From: Ideonella sp.
GTDB lineage: Bacteria; Pseudomonadota; Gammaproteobacteria; Burkholderiales; Burkholderiaceae_C
Length of the DNA stretch: 64,000 bases
Direction of reading: 5' to 3'
NCBI GenBank assembly: GCA_015075165.1
Contig: JABTUY010000007.1
Location: 124,001-188,000, forward strand
Of this stretch, positions 43,939 through 51,173 are shown piece by piece; within the stretch, counting starts at the first letter, position 1, and every line of letters begins with the position of its first letter. The position numbers and the translations under genes are program-made. The notes under the pieces were generated by a model that was given only the letters and a program-made list of their open reading frames with translations, had not been told where the DNA came from and did no database searches.

Positions 43939-44745
43939 ATGCGTGCGCTGCTGTGGCTGGCGCTGCTGCTGGTGCTCGGCGTCAGCCTGTGCAGCGCGGC
44001 GCTGCGCCTGGCCAACAGCCCGATCGGTTGTACACCGGCACCGGCCTGCGCGCTGGAGACCGCCGCCGCGCAGCCAACGACCCCGGCCGACGCGCAGCCG
44101 CCGGCATGGCAGCAGACGCTGCGCCTGACGCATCGCATCTCGGCCTCGCTGGCCGGCGTGGTGTTCCTCTTCATCGTCGTGTTCGGTTTCGCACGCTGGT
44201 CGGCCTCGCAGCGCGTGGCCGGGCTGGCGCTGCTGGTGCTGACGCTGGCGCTCGCGCTGGTCGGACGCATCACACCGGCGCCATCGGCGGCAGCCGTGCT
44301 GGGTGGCGTGCCGCCGCCGTCGGCGCCGGTGGTGCTGACCAATCTGCTCGGCGGCCACTTGCTGCTCGCTGCGCTGGCTTGGCTGCTGGTGACACCGCCA
44401 TCCGGGCCGCGCGCGGCGTGGCCCGGCGCGGGGTTGTCGGCTGCCGTGCTGGCCGTGTCGGCCAGCGGCGTGATGGTGACGATCGGCACGGCTGCCGGGT
44501 GGGCGAGCGCGCACGCAGCGCTGGGCGCCGCCGCGCTGCTCGCGCTGGCTGTGCTGGCGTGGCGCTGGCGCGGTCGTGCGACCGCCCTCGCGGCAGCGAC
44601 CGCGCTCGTCGCGGCCGCCACCGCGTTCAGCGGGCTGCCGACGCTGCAACAGGCCCTGCATTGGCCGGCCGCGGTCGTGCACAGCGTGCTGGCGGGCCTG
44701 ACGCTGGCCGCTGCCGCGGCGCTGTGGCGCGGGTCGCGCGGCTGA
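43939..44745 (+). CDS. ctaA: CtaA/COX15-like heme A synthase homologue
   Basis: A 268-residue, eight-helix protein of the CtaA plan. Histidines stand in the expected helices: LRLTHRISASLAG, LLGGHLLLAALAW, WASAHAALGAAALL and AVVHSVLAGLTLA. The first periplasmic loop holds a cysteine pair (GCTPAPAC), as in CtaA types with a loop disulfide. CtaA oxidises the heme O methyl group to make heme A. Paired with ctaB in the same operon, it may make heme A or a variant for the enzyme encoded here. It begins 15 bp after the degenerate heme-copper gene. Confidence 0.8.
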   Translation: MRALLWLALLLVLGVSLCSAALRLANSPIGCTPAPACALETAAAQPTTPADAQPPAWQQTLRLTHRISASLAGVVFLFIVVFGFARWSASQRVAGLALLVLTLALALVGRITPAPSAAAVLGGVPPPSAPVVLTNLLGGHLLLAALAWLLVTPPSGPRAAWPGAGLSAAVLAVSASGVMVTIGTAAGWASAHAALGAAALLALAVLAWRWRGRATALAAATALVAAATAFSGLPTLQQALHWPAAVVHSVLAGLTLAAAAALWRGSRG

Positions 44746-44806
44746 CGCTGCGGCCGTGCGAGAGTGGCGTGCGGCCGACGCGTGGCGACCACAGGCCGAG
44801 GGCCCG

Positions 44807-44820
44807 TTGACGGCAGTCAA
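44807..44820. promoter_or_regulatory. DNR-type box upstream of the regulator gene
   Basis: A perfect TTGAC-GGCA-GTCAA palindrome. Its centre (44813.5) is 41.5 bp before a predicted start near 44855, and AAGAAT at 44843-44848 fits the -10 with four of six bases. This suggests that the regulator acts on its own gene. Confidence 0.7.
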
Positions 44821-44874
44821 TCGCCGGCTTCAGCCGCGCTTCAAGAATCGCGCCACACCGCCGGCGAGCACCGC

Positions 44875-45771
44875 ATGCAGCACCACGCCTTCGACCTGCC
44901 CCGCTACATGGCCGCGCTGCCGCTGTTCAAGGACATGGCGGCCGAGGCGCTGGCGCGTCTGGCGGCGGGCAGCCGGCTGTGCCGCTTCGCGCGCGGCGAG
45001 ACGCTGTTTCGCGTCGGCACGCCGTGCACCGAGTTCTTCACCACGGTGTTCGGCCAGATCAAGCTGTTCGCGCTGTCGGCCGGCGGGCAGGAGAAGGTGG
45101 TCGAGCTGGCCGGCCCGGGCATGAATTTCGCCGAGGCGGCGATGTTCGTCGGCGGCACGCACCGGCTGAGCGCACAGGCGTTGTCGGATTCGATGGTCCT
45201 CGCAGTCAGCAAGCCGGTGCTGCTCGACGAGATCGCGCACGATCCGGCGCTGGCGCTGCGCATGCTCAGCGGCCTGTCGCGCCGCATGCACCGCCTGATC
45301 GACGACGTGGAGGCCTATGCGCTGCACAGCGGGCTGCGCCGCGTGGCCGACTACCTGCTCGACGAGCTGCAGCAGGCCGGCCCGGCCGCGCGCGCGGTGT
45401 CGCTGCCGGTCAGCAAGGCCACGATCGCGTTGCGGCTGTCGATCACGCCGGAGTACTTCTCGCGCGTGCTGCACCAGCTCGAGGACGAAGGCCTGATCCG
45501 CATCGACAAGCGCGCGATCGCGATCGCCAGCCCCGAGTGCCTGCGCGCGTTCGCTTCGATCGGCGCCGGCACGGCGGCGCCGAGCTGCCCGCACGGCGAA
45601 TGCGCCAAGTGGGCCGCGCAGCGACCGGAGGCCGAGCACCTCCGCAGTACCTTTGCCGCCGTGCCCTCCAAGGGGCGCAGCCTGCAACCTGGCAAGGCCG
45701 GATCCGCCGCGACTCGCGAGCGCAACGGTTCATGCATTGAGCGCGGCGCACCGGTCGCGTGGAGCGAGTGA
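44875..45771 (+). CDS. dnr: Crp/Fnr-family regulator (DNR/NnrR type)
   Basis: A 298-residue regulator: a cyclic-nucleotide-binding-type beta-roll (LPLFKDMAAEALARL, FGQIKLFALSAGGQEKVVEL), a dimer helix, and a winged helix (LPVSKATIALRLSITPEYFS, then LHQLEDEGLIRIDK). It lacks the N-terminal Fe-S cysteines of Fnr, as in DNR/NnrR proteins that sense NO through heme. Residues from about 260 on are translated dispersed repeat and are not native. A DNR-type box lies 55 bp before the ATG, and similar boxes precede nnrS, the heme-copper operon and nirS, its likely targets. Confidence 0.85.
   Translation: MQHHAFDLPRYMAALPLFKDMAAEALARLAAGSRLCRFARGETLFRVGTPCTEFFTTVFGQIKLFALSAGGQEKVVELAGPGMNFAEAAMFVGGTHRLSAQALSDSMVLAVSKPVLLDEIAHDPALALRMLSGLSRRMHRLIDDVEAYALHSGLRRVADYLLDELQQAGPAARAVSLPVSKATIALRLSITPEYFSRVLHQLEDEGLIRIDKRAIAIASPECLRAFASIGAGTAAPSCPHGECAKWAAQRPEAEHLRSTFAAVPSKGRSLQPGKAGSAATRERNGSCIERGAPVAWSE
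45653..45715. repeat. Dispersed GC-rich palindromic repeat, copy C (inside the regulator gene)
   Basis: Contains CCCTCCAAGGGG (45664-45675) and the signature GGCAAGGCCGGATCC (45691-45705). It lies within the reading frame of the Crp/Fnr gene and supplies its last 40 or so codons. Confidence 0.65.
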
Positions 45772-45847
45772 ACCGGATCACCTGGGAAGTCCGGCCCGAA
45801 TCCCGACGCGCGACCGTTCCTGGCCGCACCGAGGCCGCGTCGGCCGT

Positions 45848-47458
45848 TCAGTGCGACGTGCCCTCCGAGCGCGTGATCTTGTTGAACACGTTGTACTTGC
45901 CCACCGGCTTGCGCATCGGCAGGCGCTTGACCTCCTGGAACGTGGCCGCGTCGTAGACGATCAGCGCGCCGTCCATCTCCCACAGGCTGGCCAGCGCGAA
46001 GCGGCCGTCGCGGGTGAACTCGATGTGCGCCAGCGTCCTGCCCGGCTCGCGCACGCGCGCCACCGGCTCGAGCGTGCGCTTGTCGACGATGGTCAGCGTA
46101 TCCTTCGCGGTCGGGCTCATCATCGAGTCGGTCCAGGCGAACGGCGTGCGCTCGTGGCTGCGCAGGAAGAAGCCCGGCCCCGGCGTGGCGATGGTCTTCA
46201 CCAGCCGCCACGTCTTCAGGTCGATCACGCTGAGCGTGCCGTCGGCGAGGTTGGGGCTGGCCAGCACCGTGGTGCCCTGCCACGCGAAGGTGATGCCCGA
46301 GCCGAGGTGCGGCATGCCGGCAATGGGGAGCGTGGCGATGCGCCGCCGCACGTCGAGGTTGACCACCTGGCCGCTGGGCGTGCCGTCGCCGCGCGGGCGG
46401 GCGGCGCCGAGCGCGTGCGCGTAGCCGGCGTCGAAGAAGAAGTCGTCCAGCGGCTCGTCGAGCAGCGTGCGCTTGACGCCGAGGAAGCCCGGCGTGGCCA
46501 CGGCCTCGCCCGAGCGGAAGTCGTGCACCAGGCCGTCGTGGATCGCGGGTGCCTGCGGGTCGTACGAGATCTCCCACAGCTCGGCGATGTCCTTCATCGC
46601 CACCACGAAGCTGGCGCGCGGCGCCGCGTCGTACACCGCCGACACGCGCGAGCTGGCCTTGCCGTCGCGCGACGCGGCGGGCCAGGTCTTCACCAGGTTC
46701 AAGCCGGCGTCGAACAGCGCCAGCGTGCGCGGAAAGTAGTTGGCCGCCATCACCCAGCGGCCATCGCGCGACACCGCCACGTTGCGCATGTTCAGGCCGG
46801 CGCGCACCTCGGCCACCACGGTCAGGTTCCACAGGTCGTACTTCGTGATCCAGCCGTCGCGAGAGCCGAAGTAGACGAAGCGGCCGTCGGGCGTGAACTT
46901 CGGCCCGCCGTGCAGCGCGTAGCGGCTGGCGAAGCGGTGGATGCGCTCGAAGCGGTCACCATCGACCAGCGAGACGTGGTGGTCGCCGCCTTCGACGACG
47001 ACGAACAGGTTCAGCGGGTCGGCCTGCCACACCGGCCGGGCCGGCAGGTCGCGCGCACCCGGCGTCTCGACGCGCGAGGCGCGGATGTCGGCCTCGCTCC
47101 AGCCGGGCGCCGGGTGCACCGGTGTGTAGAGCCACGCCGCCAGCGCGGCCAGCGCGTCGGCGTCGAGCTGCGGCGCGAAGCCGGCCATTTGCGTGGCCGG
47201 CCGGCCGTGGGCGATGACCTTCAGCGCGTCGGGCTTGCGCAGCCGCTCCAGGCTCTCGGGCAGCAGCGCCGGCCCCATGCCGCCGGTGCGCTGCGTGCCG
47301 TGGCAGGCCGCGCAGTGTTGCTGGTACAGCGTGGCCGCGTCGACCTGCGCGCGCGCTGCCGGGCCGGCCAGCAGTGCCGCGACGAGCGCCACCGTGAGCG
47401 TGAGGCTGGGTGCGAGGTCGGCCATGCGGTCGGCCACGGTCGCGGGCCGCCGGCTCAT
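45848..47458 (-). CDS. nirN: Heme d1 dehydrogenase NirN (cytochrome c / d1-type)
   Basis: A 536-residue periplasmic protein with a signal region, a heme c site (C49, C52, H53 in CAACHG) and an eight-bladed d1-type propeller (FVYFGSRDGWITKYDLWNL, LGSGITFAWQGTTVLASPN, LAHIEFTRDGRFALASLWE). NirN carries out the last step of heme d1 synthesis, making the acrylate side chain, and resembles NirS. It is the last gene of the nir operon. Its ATG overlaps the nirJ stop by four bases. It runs convergently towards the regulator gene. Confidence 0.92.
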   Translation of the reverse strand: MSRRPATVADRMADLAPSLTLTVALVAALLAGPAARAQVDAATLYQQHCAACHGTQRTGGMGPALLPESLERLRKPDALKVIAHGRPATQMAGFAPQLDADALAALAAWLYTPVHPAPGWSEADIRASRVETPGARDLPARPVWQADPLNLFVVVEGGDHHVSLVDGDRFERIHRFASRYALHGGPKFTPDGRFVYFGSRDGWITKYDLWNLTVVAEVRAGLNMRNVAVSRDGRWVMAANYFPRTLALFDAGLNLVKTWPAASRDGKASSRVSAVYDAAPRASFVVAMKDIAELWEISYDPQAPAIHDGLVHDFRSGEAVATPGFLGVKRTLLDEPLDDFFFDAGYAHALGAARPRGDGTPSGQVVNLDVRRRIATLPIAGMPHLGSGITFAWQGTTVLASPNLADGTLSVIDLKTWRLVKTIATPGPGFFLRSHERTPFAWTDSMMSPTAKDTLTIVDKRTLEPVARVREPGRTLAHIEFTRDGRFALASLWEMDGALIVYDAATFQEVKRLPMRKPVGKYNVFNKITRSEGTSH

Positions 47459-48690
47459 GGCGCGGTCGCGATCGGTCGCCGCTTGCCCGCGAACGGTGTC
47501 AGGGCCACGCGCGGCGCGGCGTGCGCGACACCGATCTCGGCGTCGTCGAGGTAGCAGCCCGGGTCTTCGGCCCAGGCGTTGCCGGTGACCTGCTGCGCGC
47601 GCACGCGCGTGTTGCCGCCGCAGAGGTCGAGGTGGGCGCACGCGGCGCAGCGGCCCTGCACCGGCCGCGGGCGCGCCTTGAGCCCGGCCAGCAGCGGGTC
47701 GCGCGTGTCGTGCCAGATCGCCGAGAACGGCCGCTCGCGCACGTTGCCCAGCGTGTGGTGCCACCACATCGTGTCGGGGTGCACCTGGCCGAGGTTGTCG
47801 ATGTTGGCCACGTTGACGCCCGAGGCGTTGCCGCCCCAGGCCACCAGGTGCTCGCGCAGCGGCGCCGCCCAGCGCGCGTGCAAGGCCGGCTGGTGCGTGC
47901 GCAGCCACTGCAGCAGGTAGGGGCCATCGGCGTCGTTGTTGCCGGTCACGTACTCTTCGTCGAGGCCGGTGCGCGCGGCGTCGAACGCGCGCGCGAACAG
48001 CGTGTCGAGCGCGCTGCGCGTGGCGGCGAACTGCGCATCGCGGGCGCGGTGGATGTTGCCGCGGCCGGCGTAGTTCAGGTGCGAGAAGTAGAACTTGCGC
48101 ACCTGCTCGTCGCGCATCAGCTGCAGCAGGGCCGGCAGGTCGTGCGCGTTCATCGCCGTCATCGTGAAGCGCAGGCCGGTCTTGACGCCGCGCGCGCGCA
48201 GCAGTTGCAGCGCCGCGAGGCTGCGCGCGAACGCGCCGTCGAGCCGGCGGAAGCGGTCGTGCGTGGCGCGCAGGCCGTCGAGGCTGATGCCCACGTAGTC
48301 GAACGCCGCATCGGCCACGCGCGCGGCCATCGGCGCGTCGATCAGCGTGCCGTTGGTCGACAACCCGACGTAGAAGCGCAGCGCCTTCGCGCGCGCGGCA
48401 ATCGTGAACAGGTCGGGCCGCAGCAGCGGCTCGCCGCCCGACAGGATCAACACCGGCACGCCGCAGGCTTTCAGGTCGTCCATCACCGCGAACACCTCGT
48501 CGGTGCCGAGCTCGCCCGCGTAGTCGTGGTCGGCCGACAGCGCGTAGCAGTGCGCGCAGCTGAGGTTGCAGCGCCGGATCAGGTTCCAGATCACCACCGG
48601 GCCAGTGGCGCGCGGGGCGTGTGGCGGCGCCATCGCGCCGCCGTGTTCGGCGTCGAGCAGCAGGCGCATGAAGTGCGTGACACGGAACAT
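47455..48690 (-). CDS. nirJ: Radical SAM heme d1 synthesis protein NirJ
   Basis: A 411-residue radical SAM enzyme with the [4Fe-4S] motif C41, C45, C48 in CNLSCAHCYA, the GGEPLLRPDLF segment, and a C-terminal SPASM-like region (RCAACAHLDLCGGNTRVRAQ). NirJ removes the two propionate chains from didecarboxysiroheme on the way to heme d1. It lies between nirH and nirN; the four-base gap before it and the overlap after it show tight coupling. The N-terminus MFRVTHFMRLLLD is as in the family. Confidence 0.95.
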   Translation of the reverse strand: MFRVTHFMRLLLDAEHGGAMAPPHAPRATGPVVIWNLIRRCNLSCAHCYALSADHDYAGELGTDEVFAVMDDLKACGVPVLILSGGEPLLRPDLFTIAARAKALRFYVGLSTNGTLIDAPMAARVADAAFDYVGISLDGLRATHDRFRRLDGAFARSLAALQLLRARGVKTGLRFTMTAMNAHDLPALLQLMRDEQVRKFYFSHLNYAGRGNIHRARDAQFAATRSALDTLFARAFDAARTGLDEEYVTGNNDADGPYLLQWLRTHQPALHARWAAPLREHLVAWGGNASGVNVANIDNLGQVHPDTMWWHHTLGNVRERPFSAIWHDTRDPLLAGLKARPRPVQGRCAACAHLDLCGGNTRVRAQQVTGNAWAEDPGCYLDDAEIGVAHAAPRVALTPFAGKRRPIATAP

Positions 48691-48694
48691 CGGA

Positions 48695-49186
48695 TCAATC
48701 GCTCCCTTCGGTGCGCAGGCGCAGGCCGGTCTTCTTCAGGATCGCCGTCGAGTAAAGAATGTCGTGCCCGTGGCAGGCGGCGCCGAGCAGCGCCTGAATC
48801 TGCGCCGCCTGCCCGGCCACCTCGGCGCGCGAGCGGCCGTGCAGCATCGCGTACAGGTTGTACGGCCAGCGCGGCAGCAGGCGCGGCCGGCGGTAGCAGT
48901 GACTGACGCCGGGCAGCTCGGCCACGCGCGCACCGAGCGTGTCGACGGCGTCGTCGGCCACGTCCCACACGCTCATGCCGTTGGCCGTGAAGCCGAGCTT
49001 GTAGTGGTTGGGTACCGCGCCGATGCGCCGGATCAGGCCCGATGCCAGCATCGCCGTCAGGCGTTCGCGCACCGCCTGCGCACTGACGCCGAGCATCGCG
49101 CCCACCGCCTCATAGGGTTGCGGCACCAGCGGCAGCCCGCTTTGCAGCGCGGTCACCAGTTCGCGGTCGAACTCAGACAGCGCCAT
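48695..49186 (-). CDS. nirH: Siroheme decarboxylase subunit NirH
   Basis: A 163-residue Lrp/AsnC-fold protein with an N-terminal winged helix (FDRELVTALQSGLPLV, then GVSAQAVRERLTAMLASGLI) and a C-terminal ligand domain (GVSHCYRRPRLLPRWPYNLY). It acts with NirD, NirL and NirG to decarboxylate siroheme at C12 and C18. Its ATG overlaps the end of nirG by 14 bp. Confidence 0.9.
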   Translation of the reverse strand: MALSEFDRELVTALQSGLPLVPQPYEAVGAMLGVSAQAVRERLTAMLASGLIRRIGAVPNHYKLGFTANGMSVWDVADDAVDTLGARVAELPGVSHCYRRPRLLPRWPYNLYAMLHGRSRAEVAGQAAQIQALLGAACHGHDILYSTAILKKTGLRLRTEGSD

Positions 49187-49748
49187 CGTCGTCGTCCTCC
49201 GCGGCGGGTGGCTCGATCGGCAGCCGCAGCTCGACCTTGAACTCGCGCTCCTTCGGCAGACGGGCCACCGCCAGGCCGGTGTCGGCCTCGATGCCGCGCA
49301 GCACGGCCTCGGCGGCGGCGGGCGACTCGGCGGCCACCACGAACCACATGTTCAGCGGCGCCGGCTCGCCCGTGGCGAGCGTGCAGGCGCAGCCGCCGCG
49401 CTCGAACGCCGCATCGAGCCGGCGCGCCGACTCGCGCCGGTAGTTGTGCGCCACCTCGGGCCAGGCGTTGACCTGCTCGGCCACTGCCGCGAAGCGCACC
49501 TCGGGCACCGCCAGCGCCGCCAGTACCAACGCACCGCCGCTGCGCTCGATCTGGAACAGCGGGCCGAAGCGCGTGAGCACGCCGTGCGACAGCAGGCTGG
49601 CCAGGCGTTCGAGCACTTCGTCCTCGCCGATGCCGAGCTCGCGGCCAACGCTGCCGAACGGCCGCTCGACGAGTGGAAAGTCGCCGTGCAGCCGCCGCAT
49701 CAAACGTGCGTCGGTGTCGTCGAAACAGGCTGGCGGGTCAGAGTGCAT
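49173..49748 (-). CDS. nirG: Siroheme decarboxylase subunit NirG
   Basis: A 191-residue Lrp/AsnC-fold protein (DARLMRRLHGDFPLVERPFG, EVAHNYRRES, APLNMWFVVAAE) with an acidic tail, EDDDDGAV. The HNYRRE segment carries the conserved histidine near the active site of these decarboxylases. Start and stop overlap both neighbours. G and H are assigned by order and by resemblance of this protein to the NirD/NirG type (LNMWFV) and of the next to the NirL/NirH type (WPYNLY). Confidence 0.88.
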   Translation of the reverse strand: MHSDPPACFDDTDARLMRRLHGDFPLVERPFGSVGRELGIGEDEVLERLASLLSHGVLTRFGPLFQIERSGGALVLAALAVPEVRFAAVAEQVNAWPEVAHNYRRESARRLDAAFERGGCACTLATGEPAPLNMWFVVAAESPAAAEAVLRGIEADTGLAVARLPKEREFKVELRLPIEPPAAEDDDDGAV

Positions 49749-50763
49749 GGCTCGCTCGGCGGTGCAGTTCGCGGAAGCGCCGCGCACCCTCTTGCTTGAA
49801 GCGGCGGCGCGAGAACAGCGTCTCGCGCGCGCAGCTGCCGAGCGCCGCGCGCTCGACTACCGCGTCGATCGCGGCGCATACGGCGTCGCGCTCGCGCCCG
49901 TGCACCATGCAGTACAGGTTGTACGGCCAGCCCGGCGCTCGCTCGCGGCGGTAGGCCAGCGTCACCGCCGGTTCACGCGCCAGCGCGGCGCCACAGGCGT
50001 CGACGCGGTCGTCGGGCACGTCGAACACGGTCATCGCATTGGCACCGAAGCCCAGCTCGTGGTGCCGCACGACGATGCCGAAGCGCCTCAGCGCACCGCA
50101 GTTCAGCCAGCGTGCCAGCGTGTCGAGCACCTGCGCGCGCGTGCAGCCGAGCTGCAGCGCCCATGGGTCGAAGGGCTGGTGCACCAGCGCCAACCCCTGC
50201 TCGACCAGCGCGGCCAGCGGCCAGTCTGCGGCCGGCAGCGGCGCGGCTTCGGCGCGAACCGGGGTTGCGCCGGTGCCTTGGGTGGCAGCCGGCGCGCGCG
50301 CCAGCGTCGCACCGAGGTCGAACCCGAGGTCGATGCGGTAGGCGCGCCGCATCGGCAGGCGCAGCATCGGCAACTGCACCGTGGCCTGCAGCGCATCGAG
50401 CGTGCGCTGCACCGCGGCGACGCTGTGCGCGTTCAGCACGAACCACAGGTTCCAGTGGTGTTCGCGCTCGTAGTTGTGGTTGACCCCAGGCTGCGCCGAC
50501 ACCAGCGCCGCCACGCCGTCGAGCTGCGCGCCCGGCACCGCCAGCGCCGCCAGCACGCCGGCCCCGCCGGCCCCGGCGGCGAACACGCCGCCGATGCGGC
50601 TCAACGAGCCGGCATGGCGCAGCTGCTGCAACTCCTCGAGCACCATGGCCTCGCTGCAGCCCAGTGCTGCAGCGATGTGCGCGAACGGCGTCGCCACCAG
50701 CGGAAAGCCACGCTGCCAGTCGTTGAGCAGACGGTGGCGCAGGGCGTCGCGGGTGGGTGTCAT
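49738..50763 (-). CDS. nirDL: NirD-NirL fusion, siroheme decarboxylase
   Basis: A 341-residue fusion of two Lrp/AsnC-type siroheme decarboxylase units. Residues 1-160 are NirD-like (RLLNDWQRGFPLVATPFAHI, VNHNYEREHHWNLWFVLNA) and 175-330 NirL-like (LALVHQPFDPWALQLGCTRA, AYRRERAPGWPYNLYCMVHG), joined by an Ala/Thr/Pro linker. Such DL fusions are known in several denitrifiers. The frame is open for 250 codons upstream, but that is translated intergenic repeat; the ATG at 50763 begins the true protein. Confidence 0.93.
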   Translation of the reverse strand: MTPTRDALRHRLLNDWQRGFPLVATPFAHIAAALGCSEAMVLEELQQLRHAGSLSRIGGVFAAGAGGAGVLAALAVPGAQLDGVAALVSAQPGVNHNYEREHHWNLWFVLNAHSVAAVQRTLDALQATVQLPMLRLPMRRAYRIDLGFDLGATLARAPAATQGTGATPVRAEAAPLPAADWPLAALVEQGLALVHQPFDPWALQLGCTRAQVLDTLARWLNCGALRRFGIVVRHHELGFGANAMTVFDVPDDRVDACGAALAREPAVTLAYRRERAPGWPYNLYCMVHGRERDAVCAAIDAVVERAALGSCARETLFSRRRFKQEGARRFRELHRRASHAL

Positions 50764-51173
50764 GGGTGGTGGCTCCACCGGTTGCGCGCGCTGGTCGCGT
50801 TGCTTTCGGTCCGGACGCGGCTTGCCGCGACCGAGCGTGCAAAGCCGCGTGCGGGTATGCGCCGGCGCTCGAATGCGGCAGCCCCTCGCTGCGCGAGGGG
50901 TTCCCTGCGCTGCTCGATCGCATGGCCCGCGGCGAAACTCGCTCCGCTCACTTCGTTCGCTGTGTTCGGACAGTCGCCGCGAGTCAGAACACGTTGCGCG
51001 CGCTGCGCGCGCGCGGCCATGCGCTCTGCGCTGCTCGGCGCCGCATATGTCGCTGCAGGCGCACACCCGCCCGCGGCTTTGCTGGCACCACCGCGCCGCG
51101 CAGCACTCACGCAGAGCAACCAGCGCCCACTGCGCGAAGAAGTCGGGACCAACGCCCGGCGCAGAGGGCTCAT
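50764..51173. repeat. Repeat-rich spacer inside the nir operon
   Basis: A 410-bp stretch without a credible gene between nirF and nirDL. It holds several short palindromes such as CCCCTCGCTGCGCGAGGGG (50882-50900) and GCGCGCGCTGCGCGCGCG-type runs near 51000. The low-complexity frames through it (for example SEHSERSERSEF on the minus strand) look like dispersed repeat sequence often mis-annotated in Burkholderiales. It is a remarkable gap in an operon whose other genes overlap or nearly touch. Confidence 0.6.
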
